This document shows, in pieces, positions 45,165 to 53,273 of a DNA stretch of 64,000 bases. Positions within the stretch are counted from its first letter, which is position 1. Every line of letters starts with the position of its first letter. The position numbers were made by a program, and so were the translations under genes. The notes under the pieces are model-generated. The model was not told the DNA's origin, searched no databases, and saw only the letters and a program-made list of their open reading frames with translations. Origin of the DNA: CAZEVY01 sp964515555 (GTDB lineage Bacteria > Acidobacteriota > Terriglobia > Bryobacterales > Bryobacteraceae); NCBI GenBank assembly GCA_964515555.1, contig CAZEVY010000017.1:13797-77796 (forward strand), read 5' to 3'.

Positions 45165-46207
45165 GCGCCGCCCGCCTCGCGCTGCCGCCGCAGCAACATC
45201 GCCAGGAAGACCGGCCCGCCGATCAGCGCCGTCACCACTCCCAGGCGAATCTCGATGGGCGGGTGAATCGTGCGCGCCACCAGGTCGCACAGGATCAGGA
45301 AGGCGGCGCCCGCCAGCGCGCTCGCCGCCAGCAGCGCGCGATTCGACGGCCCCAGCGCCAGGCGCACCGCGTGCGGAACTACCAGCCCGACGAAGCCCAC
45401 CAGTCCCGCCACGGCCACGCACGCGCCCGTCAGCATCGCCGCCGTGAGCGCCAGCGTCCGCTTCGAGGATTCCACGTCGACGCCCAGCGACGCCGCCGTC
45501 TCCTCGCCCTGCTGCATCAGGTCGAGCTCGCGCGCCTGCGCCATCGCCGACGCCAGGCCGATCCCCACGAACGGCGCGCACAGCCACACGTGCGTCCACG
45601 AGCGGGCGTCGAGGCCGCCCATCATCCAGAACACGATTTCCTGCGCGATCTGCCAGTTCACGATGTTCAGCGAGATCAGCAGGCTCGACGCTGCCGTCAG
45701 CAGCGACCCCGCCGCGATGCCCGCCAGCAGCAGCGTCGCCACCGGCGTGACGCCGCCACGCGTCGCCAGCGCGTAGACCAGTGCGAGCGCCACCAGCGCC
45801 CCCGCCATCGCCGCCAACGGCAGCGACGCCACCGAGCGCGCGCTCCATCCCGCGACGAAGGAGATCACCGCGCCCAGCACCGCGCCCGGCCCCGCGCCCA
45901 CCAGTCCCGGCTCGGCCAGCGGATTCCGGAACAGCGCCTGCATCACCGCGCCCGACGCCGCCAGTCCTCCGCCGACGATCGCCGCCACCACCACGCGCGG
46001 CACGCGGATCATCCAGACGATGGCGGTGTCGGCCTGCGAGACGGCGCCCGCGTCCACCCATCCCGCCGGCAGCAGCTTCGCGCCCGCCACGCGCAGCACC
46101 GTGGTCCACTCCACCGTCGTGCTTCCGATCGCGACGCCCGCGATCGCCGCCACCGCGAGAATCGGCAGCACGATCGCGTAGAACAGCGCGGGCCGCAGTC
46201 TACCCAT
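45161..46207 (-). CDS. btuC: Cobalamin ABC transporter permease
   Basis: A 348-residue FecCD/BtuC-type permease with about ten membrane segments. Family blocks: RVPRVVVAAIVGGGLAASGAVMQALFRNPLAEPGLVG, GLVGFVGLVVPHAVRLALGPSNR (the L-loop that contacts BtuD), and ARTIHPPIEIRLGVVTALIGGPVFLAML. It overlaps btuF at its start by eight bases and btuD at its end by four bases. It forms the inner-membrane channel for corrinoids released by BtuF. Confidence 0.9.
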   Translation of the reverse strand: MGRLRPALFYAIVLPILAVAAIAGVAIGSTTVEWTTVLRVAGAKLLPAGWVDAGAVSQADTAIVWMIRVPRVVVAAIVGGGLAASGAVMQALFRNPLAEPGLVGAGPGAVLGAVISFVAGWSARSVASLPLAAMAGALVALALVYALATRGGVTPVATLLLAGIAAGSLLTAASSLLISLNIVNWQIAQEIVFWMMGGLDARSWTHVWLCAPFVGIGLASAMAQARELDLMQQGEETAASLGVDVESSKRTLALTAAMLTGACVAVAGLVGFVGLVVPHAVRLALGPSNRALLAASALAGAAFLILCDLVARTIHPPIEIRLGVVTALIGGPVFLAMLLRRQREAGGA

Positions 46208-47201
46208 AAATCGCTTCCGCGATGGCCGCCACCAGCAGCGTCGTGAAGGGCGACATCGGAAGAAACACCGTGAAATCGAAGACCAGGACGCGGCCGTTGC
46301 GCGCCGCCTGCGTCACCGCGATGCCGGGGTCGGCCAGCAGGCGCGCCAGGACCTCCTTGTTCTTCCCCGCGTCGGCCCCGGTGACGATCCACTCCGGATC
46401 CCAGCGCGCGATCTGCTCGGTGCTGACCGCGTCGTAGCCCTTGAGTCCGCCCTCGGCGCCGACGTTGATGCCGCCGAGCGTGCGCACCACCTCGTCGAAC
46501 AGCGTGCCTGCTCCGTAGGAACTGCGTCCGCCGAGTCCGAGGATTCGCGGCCGCGGCGCGTTCGCCGGACGGCGCGCGCGCGCCCGCTCGATCTCCGAAC
46601 GGAAGCGCCGGATTTCCGCATCCGCCGCCGCGTCCTCGCCGGTGAGGTAGCCCGTGAGGCGGATGGTTTCGGCGACCTCCTCGAGCGTCGTGAAGGCGAC
46701 GAATGCACGATACACGGGCACGCCCGCGTTGCGTACCAGTTCGCTGTAGTCGAGCCGCGCGCCGTTGGAGACCACCACCAGGTCGGGCGACGCGCGCAGC
46801 ACGCGCTCGGGGTCCGTCGCCGGCGCTGGCCGATGGCGCTCGGCGTGGCGGTACGCGTTGCTGATCGTCTTCAGGTACGCGCTCTCGCTCACCGCGACCA
46901 CGCGTTCGGGCGGAACCACCGAGTAGACGAACTCGTCGAGCGACCAGTACTGAGAGGCGACCCGCCGAACGGGCCGCGCCACGCGCACGACGAAGCTGTC
47001 GCTGTCGCGCGCCTCGCGGGGATACGCCGGCGGACCCGTGCGGATCTCCGCGCGCCCCTGTCCCGGCCCGCCACGCGCCAGCCGCAGTCCTCCCGCCGGA
47101 GACGCCAAGCGGTCGACGGCGATTGCCGCGCACGCTATGGCGAGGAGCAGCCACACTACGGGCGCGGCCGCCCGTCCGCGGTCAGCGCGGCGCGGTCGCA
47201 T
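46200..47201 (-). CDS. btuF: Cobalamin-binding periplasmic protein
   Basis: A 333-residue class III periplasmic binding protein with an N-terminal membrane or signal segment (VVWLLLAIACAAIAV). Recognisable blocks: RVVAVSESAYLKTISNAY, DLVVVSNGARLDYSELVR, EVAETIRLTGYLTGEDAAA, LGLGGRSSYGAGTLFDEVVRTLGG and IARWDPEWIVTGADAG. The GGGAGG Shine-Dalgarno before the ATG is buried in a hairpin that ends at the start codon, and a cobalamin riboswitch lies directly upstream. It is the first gene of the btuF-btuC-btuD-btuB unit and would deliver corrinoid to BtuCD. Confidence 0.86.
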   Translation of the reverse strand: MRPRRADRGRAAAPVVWLLLAIACAAIAVDRLASPAGGLRLARGGPGQGRAEIRTGPPAYPREARDSDSFVVRVARPVRRVASQYWSLDEFVYSVVPPERVVAVSESAYLKTISNAYRHAERHRPAPATDPERVLRASPDLVVVSNGARLDYSELVRNAGVPVYRAFVAFTTLEEVAETIRLTGYLTGEDAAADAEIRRFRSEIERARARRPANAPRPRILGLGGRSSYGAGTLFDEVVRTLGGINVGAEGGLKGYDAVSTEQIARWDPEWIVTGADAGKNKEVLARLLADPGIAVTQAARNGRVLVFDFTVFLPMSPFTTLLVAAIAEAIYG

Positions 47202-47226
47202 GTCCGCCCTCCCGGAGGCGGCGGAC
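47202..47226 (-). promoter_or_regulatory. Hairpin sequestering the btuF ribosome binding site
   Basis: On the minus strand GTCCGC and GCGGAC pair around an inner CCT/AGG with a small loop; the strand that pairs contains GGGAGG, the btuF Shine-Dalgarno. The helix ends on the base before ATG. It is the likely output part of the riboswitch: formed when cobalamin is bound, it blocks translation. Inferred from geometry; the alternative pairing that frees it was not worked out. Confidence 0.6.
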
Positions 47227-47317
47227 GATTTGCGGGAATTGGCTTCGATTTATCGGGATGAAGTGCGCGGGGTATCGCATTCTTTCCGTTCTCCGCAGAA
47301 AGTCAGCCGTCTTTTCC

Positions 47318-47495
47318 CCTGGCAGGTTTCCTGGCTCGGAAGGCGGCGACCGAATATCGCCGGACCGTTTCGCCTTCCCCGGTTCCATCGAACCGAGTGG
47401 CCTACCGCAAACGGCTGTCCTTCCTCACAGTGGCGGGACCGCGCCGGTATCGCACCGGACTTCCCTGTTAGCCCTCACGGGCGCCTGAGGAATCT
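47318..47495 (-). promoter_or_regulatory. Cobalamin riboswitch
   Basis: The minus strand carries the conserved parts in order: AACAGGGAAGTCCGGTGCGA, then GGTCCCGCCACTGTGA and, near the 3' end, GCCAGGAAACCTGCC, the B12 box. Intervening stems (CGGTTCGATGGAACCGG, CGCCTTCC-type) fit the known aptamer. It lies between cbiB and btuF, after the promoter at 47498-47527, and controls the uptake genes. Binding of adenosylcobalamin is expected to reduce BtuFCDB synthesis. Confidence 0.92.
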
Positions 47496-47497
47496 CA

Positions 47498-47527
47498 ACG
47501 GTAGCATGCGGCCCCGAACCTCGTCAA
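47498..47527 (-). promoter_or_regulatory. Sigma70-like promoter of the riboswitch transcript
   Basis: Minus-strand TTGACG at 47522-47527 and TACCGT at 47498-47503 are 18 bases apart; TGC before the -10 adds an extended -10. The -35 box overlaps the cbiB stop codon. Transcription would begin at about 47491, just before the aptamer. Confidence 0.65.
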
Positions 47528-48492
47528 CGAAAATACGCGGCGAATACGGCGAGAGCAGCCGCGGCCAGGCCGGCGGCCGCGACCAACGACATCGCTCGCG
47601 AGAGATCGCCCGCGGCGCCGCCGGGCGGATCGCCCGCATCGCCGAGCCACAGTTCCGTCACTATGCGGCCGTCGCGCCAGATCGGTCCGATCAGCCTCCG
47701 CTGCAACGCGCCCGCGATGGCCGCCTCGCTCCAGCCCGCGTTCGGCCCGGGGATCAGCGAATGCTGCCGCCACCCGATGGCGATCGCCTTCGACGCCGAG
47801 CATCCGGGCATCGCCGCCGCGACACCGGCGATCAGCAGCCAGGTGGCGCGCGCGGGGACGAGGTTCATCAGATCGTCGAGGCGCGCGCCGCACCAGCCGA
47901 ATCGCAGGTAGTGCGGCGTCTTGTAGCCGACCATCGAGTCCATGGTGCTCACCACCTTGAAGAGCACGACTCCGGGAACTCCCCCGATTGCGTACCAAAG
48001 CAGCGGGCTCACGAAGCCGTCGGCGAGATTCTCGGCGAGGCTTTCGATGGCCCCGCGGCGGCAGGCGGCGATGTCCATGCGCGCCGTGTCGCGGCCCACG
48101 AGCTGTGCGATGGCCGTGCGCGCGGCGTCAAGGTCGCCGCGGCGGGCCGCGCTCTCGACCGCCCAGGCGTGGCGCAGCAGGTCGCCGAGCGCGAGCATCG
48201 AGTACAGGAGAAAAAGATGAAGGGCGGCCGCCGCCCACGCATTCCACGACGACAAAGCGGCGAGCCCACCCCACGAGCCGCCCGACCACAACGCCGCGAG
48301 CAGCACGAACAGCACGACGCCGCCGACGTAACCGTCGCAGCGTGCCGCGCGGAGGAGCCGCTCAATCCCCGCGAGCGTGCGGCCCATCAGCCGCACCGGG
48401 TGCGCCGCGTAGACGGGGTCGCCGATCGCCAGGTCGAGCGCCACGGCGATCGCCAGCAGGTCGGCGCGCGGCGCAAGAGCCTCTATTTCCAC
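47524..48492 (-). CDS. cbiB: Adenosylcobinamide-phosphate synthase (CbiB)
   Basis: CbiB attaches aminopropanol phosphate to adenosylcobyric acid. This 322-residue membrane protein has the family pattern: ALDLAIGDPVYAAHPVRLMGR at the start, LVGRDTARMDIAACRRGAIESLAENLADGFVSPLLWYAIGGVPG in the centre, and STMDSMVGYKTPHYLRFGWCGARLDDLMNLVPAR. About five membrane segments. The GTG start overlaps the end of cbiZ by 10 bases, and it ends just upstream of the riboswitch promoter. With CbiZ it would rebuild a salvaged corrinoid. Confidence 0.92.
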   Translation of the reverse strand: MEIEALAPRADLLAIAVALDLAIGDPVYAAHPVRLMGRTLAGIERLLRAARCDGYVGGVVLFVLLAALWSGGSWGGLAALSSWNAWAAAALHLFLLYSMLALGDLLRHAWAVESAARRGDLDAARTAIAQLVGRDTARMDIAACRRGAIESLAENLADGFVSPLLWYAIGGVPGVVLFKVVSTMDSMVGYKTPHYLRFGWCGARLDDLMNLVPARATWLLIAGVAAAMPGCSASKAIAIGWRQHSLIPGPNAGWSEAAIAGALQRRLIGPIWRDGRIVTELWLGDAGDPPGGAAGDLSRAMSLVAAAGLAAAALAVFAAYFR

Positions 48493-49628
48493 TTCGACGA
48501 CCAGCCCAGCGCGATCGCCGCCAGAATCAGCGCGGCGGGGCGCTCCGGATCGGCCTCGCCGAGCGCGCCGTGGAACTCGGCCCAGCGGTCCGGCCGCGCG
48601 GCGAGACTCGCGGCCAGCGTCGCGGCCTGCTGGCGAAGCGCCTCGCTCGCGGCCGACGCGGGCAGCGTTTCGTATCTCACGCGATCGAGCACCGCCGCGA
48701 TCGCGAACGCCGACGCGGCCACCAGCGGCTCGAAGAAGACCGCCTTCGCGTTGCGGCGCAGCAGTTCCAGCTCACGCCCGTCGAGCCGCCCCGCGATGTC
48801 GTCGAAGAACGCCGCTTCCGAAAGGCCGAAGCGCCCGAGGGCGTGGAACAGGCCGCGCGTGTAGCTCGGCTCCAGCCCGTTCTGCCAGCGCAGGGCTTCG
48901 AGAGTGGCGTCGCGCACGGCCGCGCCGATCAGCTCACCGAGCTTCACGTGCGGACTCGCCGACGTGAGGGGTTTCCCGCCATCGACGGGCGCGGCGACGC
49001 AATGCTGATCGGTACCCGTACCGGTCGCCGGGTCGCGCGAGTAGCGGCTGCGCACCGCGAGGCGTGCGAGCGCCGCCGACTTCCCCTCCGTCATCGTCAC
49101 CACGGCGCGCGAGAGCGCTCCTTCGGTGAGCGGTCGATTGACGAGCAGCATCGTATTGATGGTGCCGCCGGTTTTCTCAAAGCCTTCCGCCGTCTCGCGC
49201 CATCCCGCCGGATCGCCCGCGCAGGAGGCGTTGCCCTCGACGCCGGCGGTGACAACCGCCGTCACCGCGAGATCGCCGTCGGCGCGCTCGACGATGGCCG
49301 CGTAGTTCATGTTGGCGGCCGTTCCCATCAGCGCGACGCGACGCGGGTCGAGTCCGATTTCGCCGCACACCTCGTCGTGATAGCGTTCCTCGCCGATCGC
49401 CCCGATGTGCAGGTGGCGCTCCTTGTGGTCCTTGGCCTCGCAGCTTTGATGATTCACGAGAAAGCACAGGTCGTCGCGCTGCCCGCCGTTTCGCACCGAG
49501 GTGCTGATCACGCGGTGCGCGGCGCACAGTTCGGCGATCAGAAACCGTCCGCGCCGCTCGAGGCGGAACGCGGCCGTCGAGGCGAGTATCGGCGGCGACG
49601 CAACGGCCGGCGTCTCGGGAGGATTCAT
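48483..49628 (-). CDS. cbiZ: Adenosylcobinamide amidohydrolase (CbiZ)
   Basis: CbiZ hydrolyses the amide bond of adenosylcobinamide or incomplete corrinoids to give adenosylcobyric acid, allowing remodelling with a different lower ligand. The 381-residue protein shows HRVISTSVRNGGQRDDLCFLVNHQS near the start, GTAANMNYAAIVERADGDLAVTAVVTAGVEGNASCAGDP and TGTGTDQHCVAAP, motifs of the family. Bacterial CbiZ proteins are about 200-250 residues; the C-terminal 130 residues here are extra and helical (RWQNGLEPSYTRGLFHALGR). The ATG overlaps the preceding gene (ATGA) and its stop lies in the cbiB start, so the block is coupled. Confidence 0.85.
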   Translation of the reverse strand: MNPPETPAVASPPILASTAAFRLERRGRFLIAELCAAHRVISTSVRNGGQRDDLCFLVNHQSCEAKDHKERHLHIGAIGEERYHDEVCGEIGLDPRRVALMGTAANMNYAAIVERADGDLAVTAVVTAGVEGNASCAGDPAGWRETAEGFEKTGGTINTMLLVNRPLTEGALSRAVVTMTEGKSAALARLAVRSRYSRDPATGTGTDQHCVAAPVDGGKPLTSASPHVKLGELIGAAVRDATLEALRWQNGLEPSYTRGLFHALGRFGLSEAAFFDDIAGRLDGRELELLRRNAKAVFFEPLVAASAFAIAAVLDRVRYETLPASAASEALRQQAATLAASLAARPDRWAEFHGALGEADPERPAALILAAIALGWSSKWK

Positions 49629-51043
49629 CGGAACAGTGCGGCCAGCCAGGGCTGATCGTGGACCTCGCGCACCCTGTCGCCGAAGGCGTTCGAGCGCGGT
49701 GCGCCGTGCGGGCGCGATCTCGCGAAGCCGATCTGGTAGAGCGTCGCCAGAATCTCGGGTCGGCCCCGCAGGCTCCACGCCGGATTCACGCGCTCCCACT
49801 GGCTCTGGTAGAGCGCCAGGATCAGCGCGCAGGTGTCGAGATTGGTCCGCGCGTCGAGCAGCGCCCCGGCGACAGCGCGCCGCTCGGCGGGTACGGGAAT
49901 CGGCGCGGGGGCGGAGGTGCGCGCAACGGTCTGCACCGTCCAGCCGTCGCCCAGCGGTTCGACGTCGCGATACGAATAGAACTCGGGCTTCGGAAGATCG
50001 TCGGGGCGCAGCCCTGTCGCCAGAACGCTCGCGGTTTGCGCCGTGCGCGGCTTGATCTGGGCCAGTCCGACCGAGATGTCGAGCGACAGGTTCAGCATCG
50101 GATTCTCGTCGGTGCCGTTGACCTCCGCCTGCTCAGGACCCTTGAGACCGAACTCGCGCCGCATGTTCATGGCCCACGCCGACACCATCACGCGCTCCAG
50201 CGTGTCCCGGAACGGCGAGAGCTGGTCGCGATGCGTCACGTAGACGATCGCAGCGATGAGGCGAGGATCCACGCCGTGGCGCGCCGCCGCCGCGCGAATC
50301 GCCTCGCGATGCCCGGCGACGGTGCCCCGCACGGAGTCGTCCGACCGCCGGTGCGCAGCCAGCGCCAGCGTTGCCAGCGCCACGGCCGCGACACAGGCGA
50401 CGGCCACCCGGGCCGCGCGGCCGGGCAGAAGGAACAGGCCGTGCGAAGTCCGCGTCGATGCGGTCGCACGCAGGTAGTCCCACAGCAGCACCGCCGGAAT
50501 CAGGTAGAGCGGACCGAGGCGCAACGCGGTCAGCAGGACGGCGAGCGCCGGCTTCGCGCTCCATTCCATCTCGATCAGCACCCAGGCGTCCTTCACGGCG
50601 AAAGCGCTGACGCAAGCGATCGCGGCGGCCAGCAGCAGGCGCACGCCCGCGCGCACGCCGCGGGATTCCGCATCGAGCGCCGAGCCGAAGAGCCGCACGC
50701 CCCAGAACGCCGCCAGCAGGATCCACGCGCACGCCTGCAGCGGCGCGAGCCACCAATCGGCGCCGGAGCGCAGCGGCGGGAGCGCCGGCATCAGGATCGC
50801 GAGGTACAGCAGCGGATTGATCAGGCCGAAGACAATTTCAAGCGCCAGGCGAACCGGTCGGCGCCAGCGCTCCGGCACGCCGGGCCAGGGCCGCCGCCCG
50901 CGTGCATGCGATCCCGCCATCCAGAGCACCGCCCCGAGCAGCGCGAGGTCGAGGAAGAAGATCGCCGGAATCAGCAGCGCCAGACCGTACACGGCGTACG
51001 CCCGTGCCAGCCACGCGCCGGCGAGTTCGAGCAGCGTGTCCAT
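49625..51043 (-). CDS. Membrane protein with C-terminal lysozyme-like (transglycosylase) domain
   Basis: A 472-residue protein. The first 250 residues hold about six membrane segments; the last 220 look like a lytic-transglycosylase fold: AAAARHGVDPRLIAAIVYVTHRDQLSPFRDTL then DISVGLAQIKPRTAQTAS. In true transglycosylases the first helix ends in a catalytic Glu; here the matching position is Thr (YVTHRD), so activity is doubtful. It is translationally coupled to cbiZ (ATGA overlap) and lies 12 bases after the DNA ligase. Why it sits in the cobalamin operon is not explained by any family I know. Confidence 0.68.
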   Translation of the reverse strand: MDTLLELAGAWLARAYAVYGLALLIPAIFFLDLALLGAVLWMAGSHARGRRPWPGVPERWRRPVRLALEIVFGLINPLLYLAILMPALPPLRSGADWWLAPLQACAWILLAAFWGVRLFGSALDAESRGVRAGVRLLLAAAIACVSAFAVKDAWVLIEMEWSAKPALAVLLTALRLGPLYLIPAVLLWDYLRATASTRTSHGLFLLPGRAARVAVACVAAVALATLALAAHRRSDDSVRGTVAGHREAIRAAAARHGVDPRLIAAIVYVTHRDQLSPFRDTLERVMVSAWAMNMRREFGLKGPEQAEVNGTDENPMLNLSLDISVGLAQIKPRTAQTASVLATGLRPDDLPKPEFYSYRDVEPLGDGWTVQTVARTSAPAPIPVPAERRAVAGALLDARTNLDTCALILALYQSQWERVNPAWSLRGRPEILATLYQIGFARSRPHGAPRSNAFGDRVREVHDQPWLAALFR

Positions 51044-51055
51044 TTCAATCCGAGT

Positions 51056-52588
51056 CTAATCGATTCGGACTCCGGCCAGCTTTCGCACCATTGCCAGCGT
51101 GTCCGCCGACGCCGCGCTCTTGTCGGGCCGGTAGCGCTTCACGCGCGCGAAGCGCAGCGCCAGTCCGTCCTTGTATCGCGGGCTGATCTGAATGTCCGCG
51201 AACGCGATCTCCACCACGAGCCTGGGTTCGACGTACACGGTGTGCGCGTCGCGCGCGATCTCGATCTTCCGCAACTCCTCCGTCTGCCACGCGAGCATCT
51301 CGTCGGTCATGCCCTTGAAGGTCTTGCCGAGCATGGCGAAGCCGCCCTTCTCCTCGTCGCGCGCGCCCAGGTGCAGGTTACTCAGCCAGCCGCTCCGTCG
51401 TCCGCTGCCCCATTCCGCCGCCAGCACGACCAGATCGAGCGTCTGCGCCTTCTTGATTTTCAGCCAGCTCGCGCCGCGCGCACCCGCCGCGTACGGCGAC
51501 CCGATCGCCTTCGCCATGATGCCCTCGTGACCGCGCTCCAGAGCCTCTTCGAGAAACCGCGCCGCCTCGGCGGGATCCGCCGTCGTCCGATGCGGCACCA
51601 GGTGCGCCGCCGGCGACACCTCGGCGAGCGCGGCGAAGCGATCCCCCTGCGCGCGGTCGATGAGCGGCCCGCCGAGATAGAGCGCGTCAAACCACACCGG
51701 CGTCAGCGGAAGCTCGGCGCGCATGCGATCCAGGTCCGCCTTGCGCCCGAATCGCCGCGCGGTCACCTGAAACGGCTGCGGACGCCCGCCGGGCGCGAAG
51801 GCGATCACTTCGCCGTCGAGAATCAGGTCGCCCGCGGGCAGCGCCCGCGCCGCGTCGACGACCTCCGGGAGGGCGGCGGTCAGCTCGTTCAGCGCCCGCG
51901 AGAAGACGCGAACCTCGCCGCCGGACCGGTGCACCTGGATGCGCGCGCCGTCCAGCTTCATTTCGAGCGCCGCCTCGCCGAGCTCGCCGAGCGCCTCCTC
52001 GACGCCTTCCGACGGCTGCGCCAGCATCGGTTTCACGGGCCGGAACAATTGGATGTCGTAATGTTCCAGCCCCGCGGCCCCCGAATCCATCGCCACCGCG
52101 GCCACGGCGGCGATATCGCCCGCCATCATGACGGCGCGGCGCACCCGGCCCGCGTCGATGCGCGCGGCTTTGGCGACGGCCTCCAGCATCACGCCTTCGA
52201 GCGCGCCCTGTCGCAGTTCGCCGAGCATCAGCCGCGCGAGGAATCCCTGCTCCGCCTGTGTCGCGCGCGCAAAGAGCGCTCCAAGCAGACGGCGTCTCTC
52301 CGCTTCGGAACCGGCGCCTCGGACGCCGGCGAGAGAATCGAAGACGCGGTCGGCGTCGCCGATCGTCAGGGTCGCCTCCGAGGCCGGCGCCGCCGAGGCG
52401 TTTCGCAGTGTCGCGTAGCCCGCGCCGATGCGGTCCTGCCGCACGCGGCCGCTCAGGTAGCAGACCGCGGTTTCGACTTCATCGCGCGAGAGCTGCTCGA
52501 GCAGGCCGGCCAGCAGGTCGATCTTTTCGAGGCGGCGGGAGGCCGCGGCCACGCGCCCGGAGATTTCGGCCAGGCGCGCCAGCAGCAT
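51056..52588 (-). CDS. ATP-dependent DNA ligase
   Basis: A 510-residue ligase of the archaeal-like single-chain type with an N-terminal helical DNA-binding domain, adenylation domain and OB-fold. The adenylated lysine is K211 in EMKLDGARIQVHR (motif I KxDG); further motifs are DGEVIAF (IV-like), FEGIMAK-type HEGIMAKAIGSPY, and WLKIKK (V). C-terminal YKDGLALRFARVKRYRPDK closes the OB-fold. It seals nicks using ATP and probably serves repair alongside the NAD-dependent ligase. The downstream transglycosylase-like gene starts 12 bases later on the same strand. Confidence 0.92.
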   Translation of the reverse strand: MLLARLAEISGRVAAASRRLEKIDLLAGLLEQLSRDEVETAVCYLSGRVRQDRIGAGYATLRNASAAPASEATLTIGDADRVFDSLAGVRGAGSEAERRRLLGALFARATQAEQGFLARLMLGELRQGALEGVMLEAVAKAARIDAGRVRRAVMMAGDIAAVAAVAMDSGAAGLEHYDIQLFRPVKPMLAQPSEGVEEALGELGEAALEMKLDGARIQVHRSGGEVRVFSRALNELTAALPEVVDAARALPAGDLILDGEVIAFAPGGRPQPFQVTARRFGRKADLDRMRAELPLTPVWFDALYLGGPLIDRAQGDRFAALAEVSPAAHLVPHRTTADPAEAARFLEEALERGHEGIMAKAIGSPYAAGARGASWLKIKKAQTLDLVVLAAEWGSGRRSGWLSNLHLGARDEEKGGFAMLGKTFKGMTDEMLAWQTEELRKIEIARDAHTVYVEPRLVVEIAFADIQISPRYKDGLALRFARVKRYRPDKSAASADTLAMVRKLAGVRID

Positions 52589-52642
52589 AACTCCAGTGTG
52601 CGCGACCGGAAGGTTTCGCGCTGCCGAGATGCTCGCTCCAAA

Positions 52643-53119
52643 CTAACCCGAGCCAGCGGTCGCGTGCGCCGCCGAACCAGCGCTGCCGGCGGCCTTCCGG
52701 GGCGATTCCTTCCAATGCAGCCAGGCCAGGCTGATGATGCGCGTCACCTCGGAGCGGTCGAACGGCTTGGCGAGCACGTCATAGCCGCCCAGGTTCAACA
52801 CCTCGGCCCACAGCGAATCGTCGGCATCGTCGGATGTCACGATCACCTTCGGCGGCGTGGAGAGCGACCCCGCCAGCCGGTACAGGTCGAGCCAGGTGCC
52901 ATCGGGCAGGCTGCGTTCGCACACCACCACCGCGGCCGGATGTTCGCGCAGGAAGTCGCTGGCCTCGCGAAAGGCGTGCGCCGAGTAGAGCCGCCACCGG
53001 GTCTGCTGGAAGATTCCGTCGAGTCTGTTCAAATCGTCGTCCGAGGGGCTCACTGCCAGGACGGCGACGGTCTGGTCGGAGCGAATGGCCTCAGGCAGGT
53101 TCTGGCAAGGGTCGGTCAT
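52643..53119 (-). CDS. Receiver-domain protein with Glu at the phospho-acceptor position
   Basis: This 158-residue stand-alone receiver has the lid Asp cluster SPSDDDLN, the beta3 strand VVVCERSLPDG, Thr95 in VIVTSDDADD and Lys118 in DVLAKPFD. The phospho-acceptor position is Glu68 instead of Asp, often seen in receivers locked in the active-like state or no longer phosphorylated. An AAAGGAG Shine-Dalgarno lies seven bases before the ATG at 53119. There is no output domain, and a short Ala/Ser/Gly tail ends the protein. It diverges from the antiporter gene. Confidence 0.8.
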   Translation of the reverse strand: MTDPCQNLPEAIRSDQTVAVLAVSPSDDDLNRLDGIFQQTRWRLYSAHAFREASDFLREHPAAVVVCERSLPDGTWLDLYRLAGSLSTPPKVIVTSDDADDSLWAEVLNLGGYDVLAKPFDRSEVTRIISLAWLHWKESPRKAAGSAGSAAHATAGSG

Positions 53120-53273
53120 ACACGACTCCTTTCCCGCTGTGCTTTCAAGGAAAGCATGCTCCCAATTATTCGCCGAGTCAAGCGAAACCTGAATGAAAGC
53201 CTCGTTCCGATTGGGTTTCGTCGAGTTCCGCAACAGATGGGTGTGCGAGAATGTTCACTTGTCAGACACTCCG

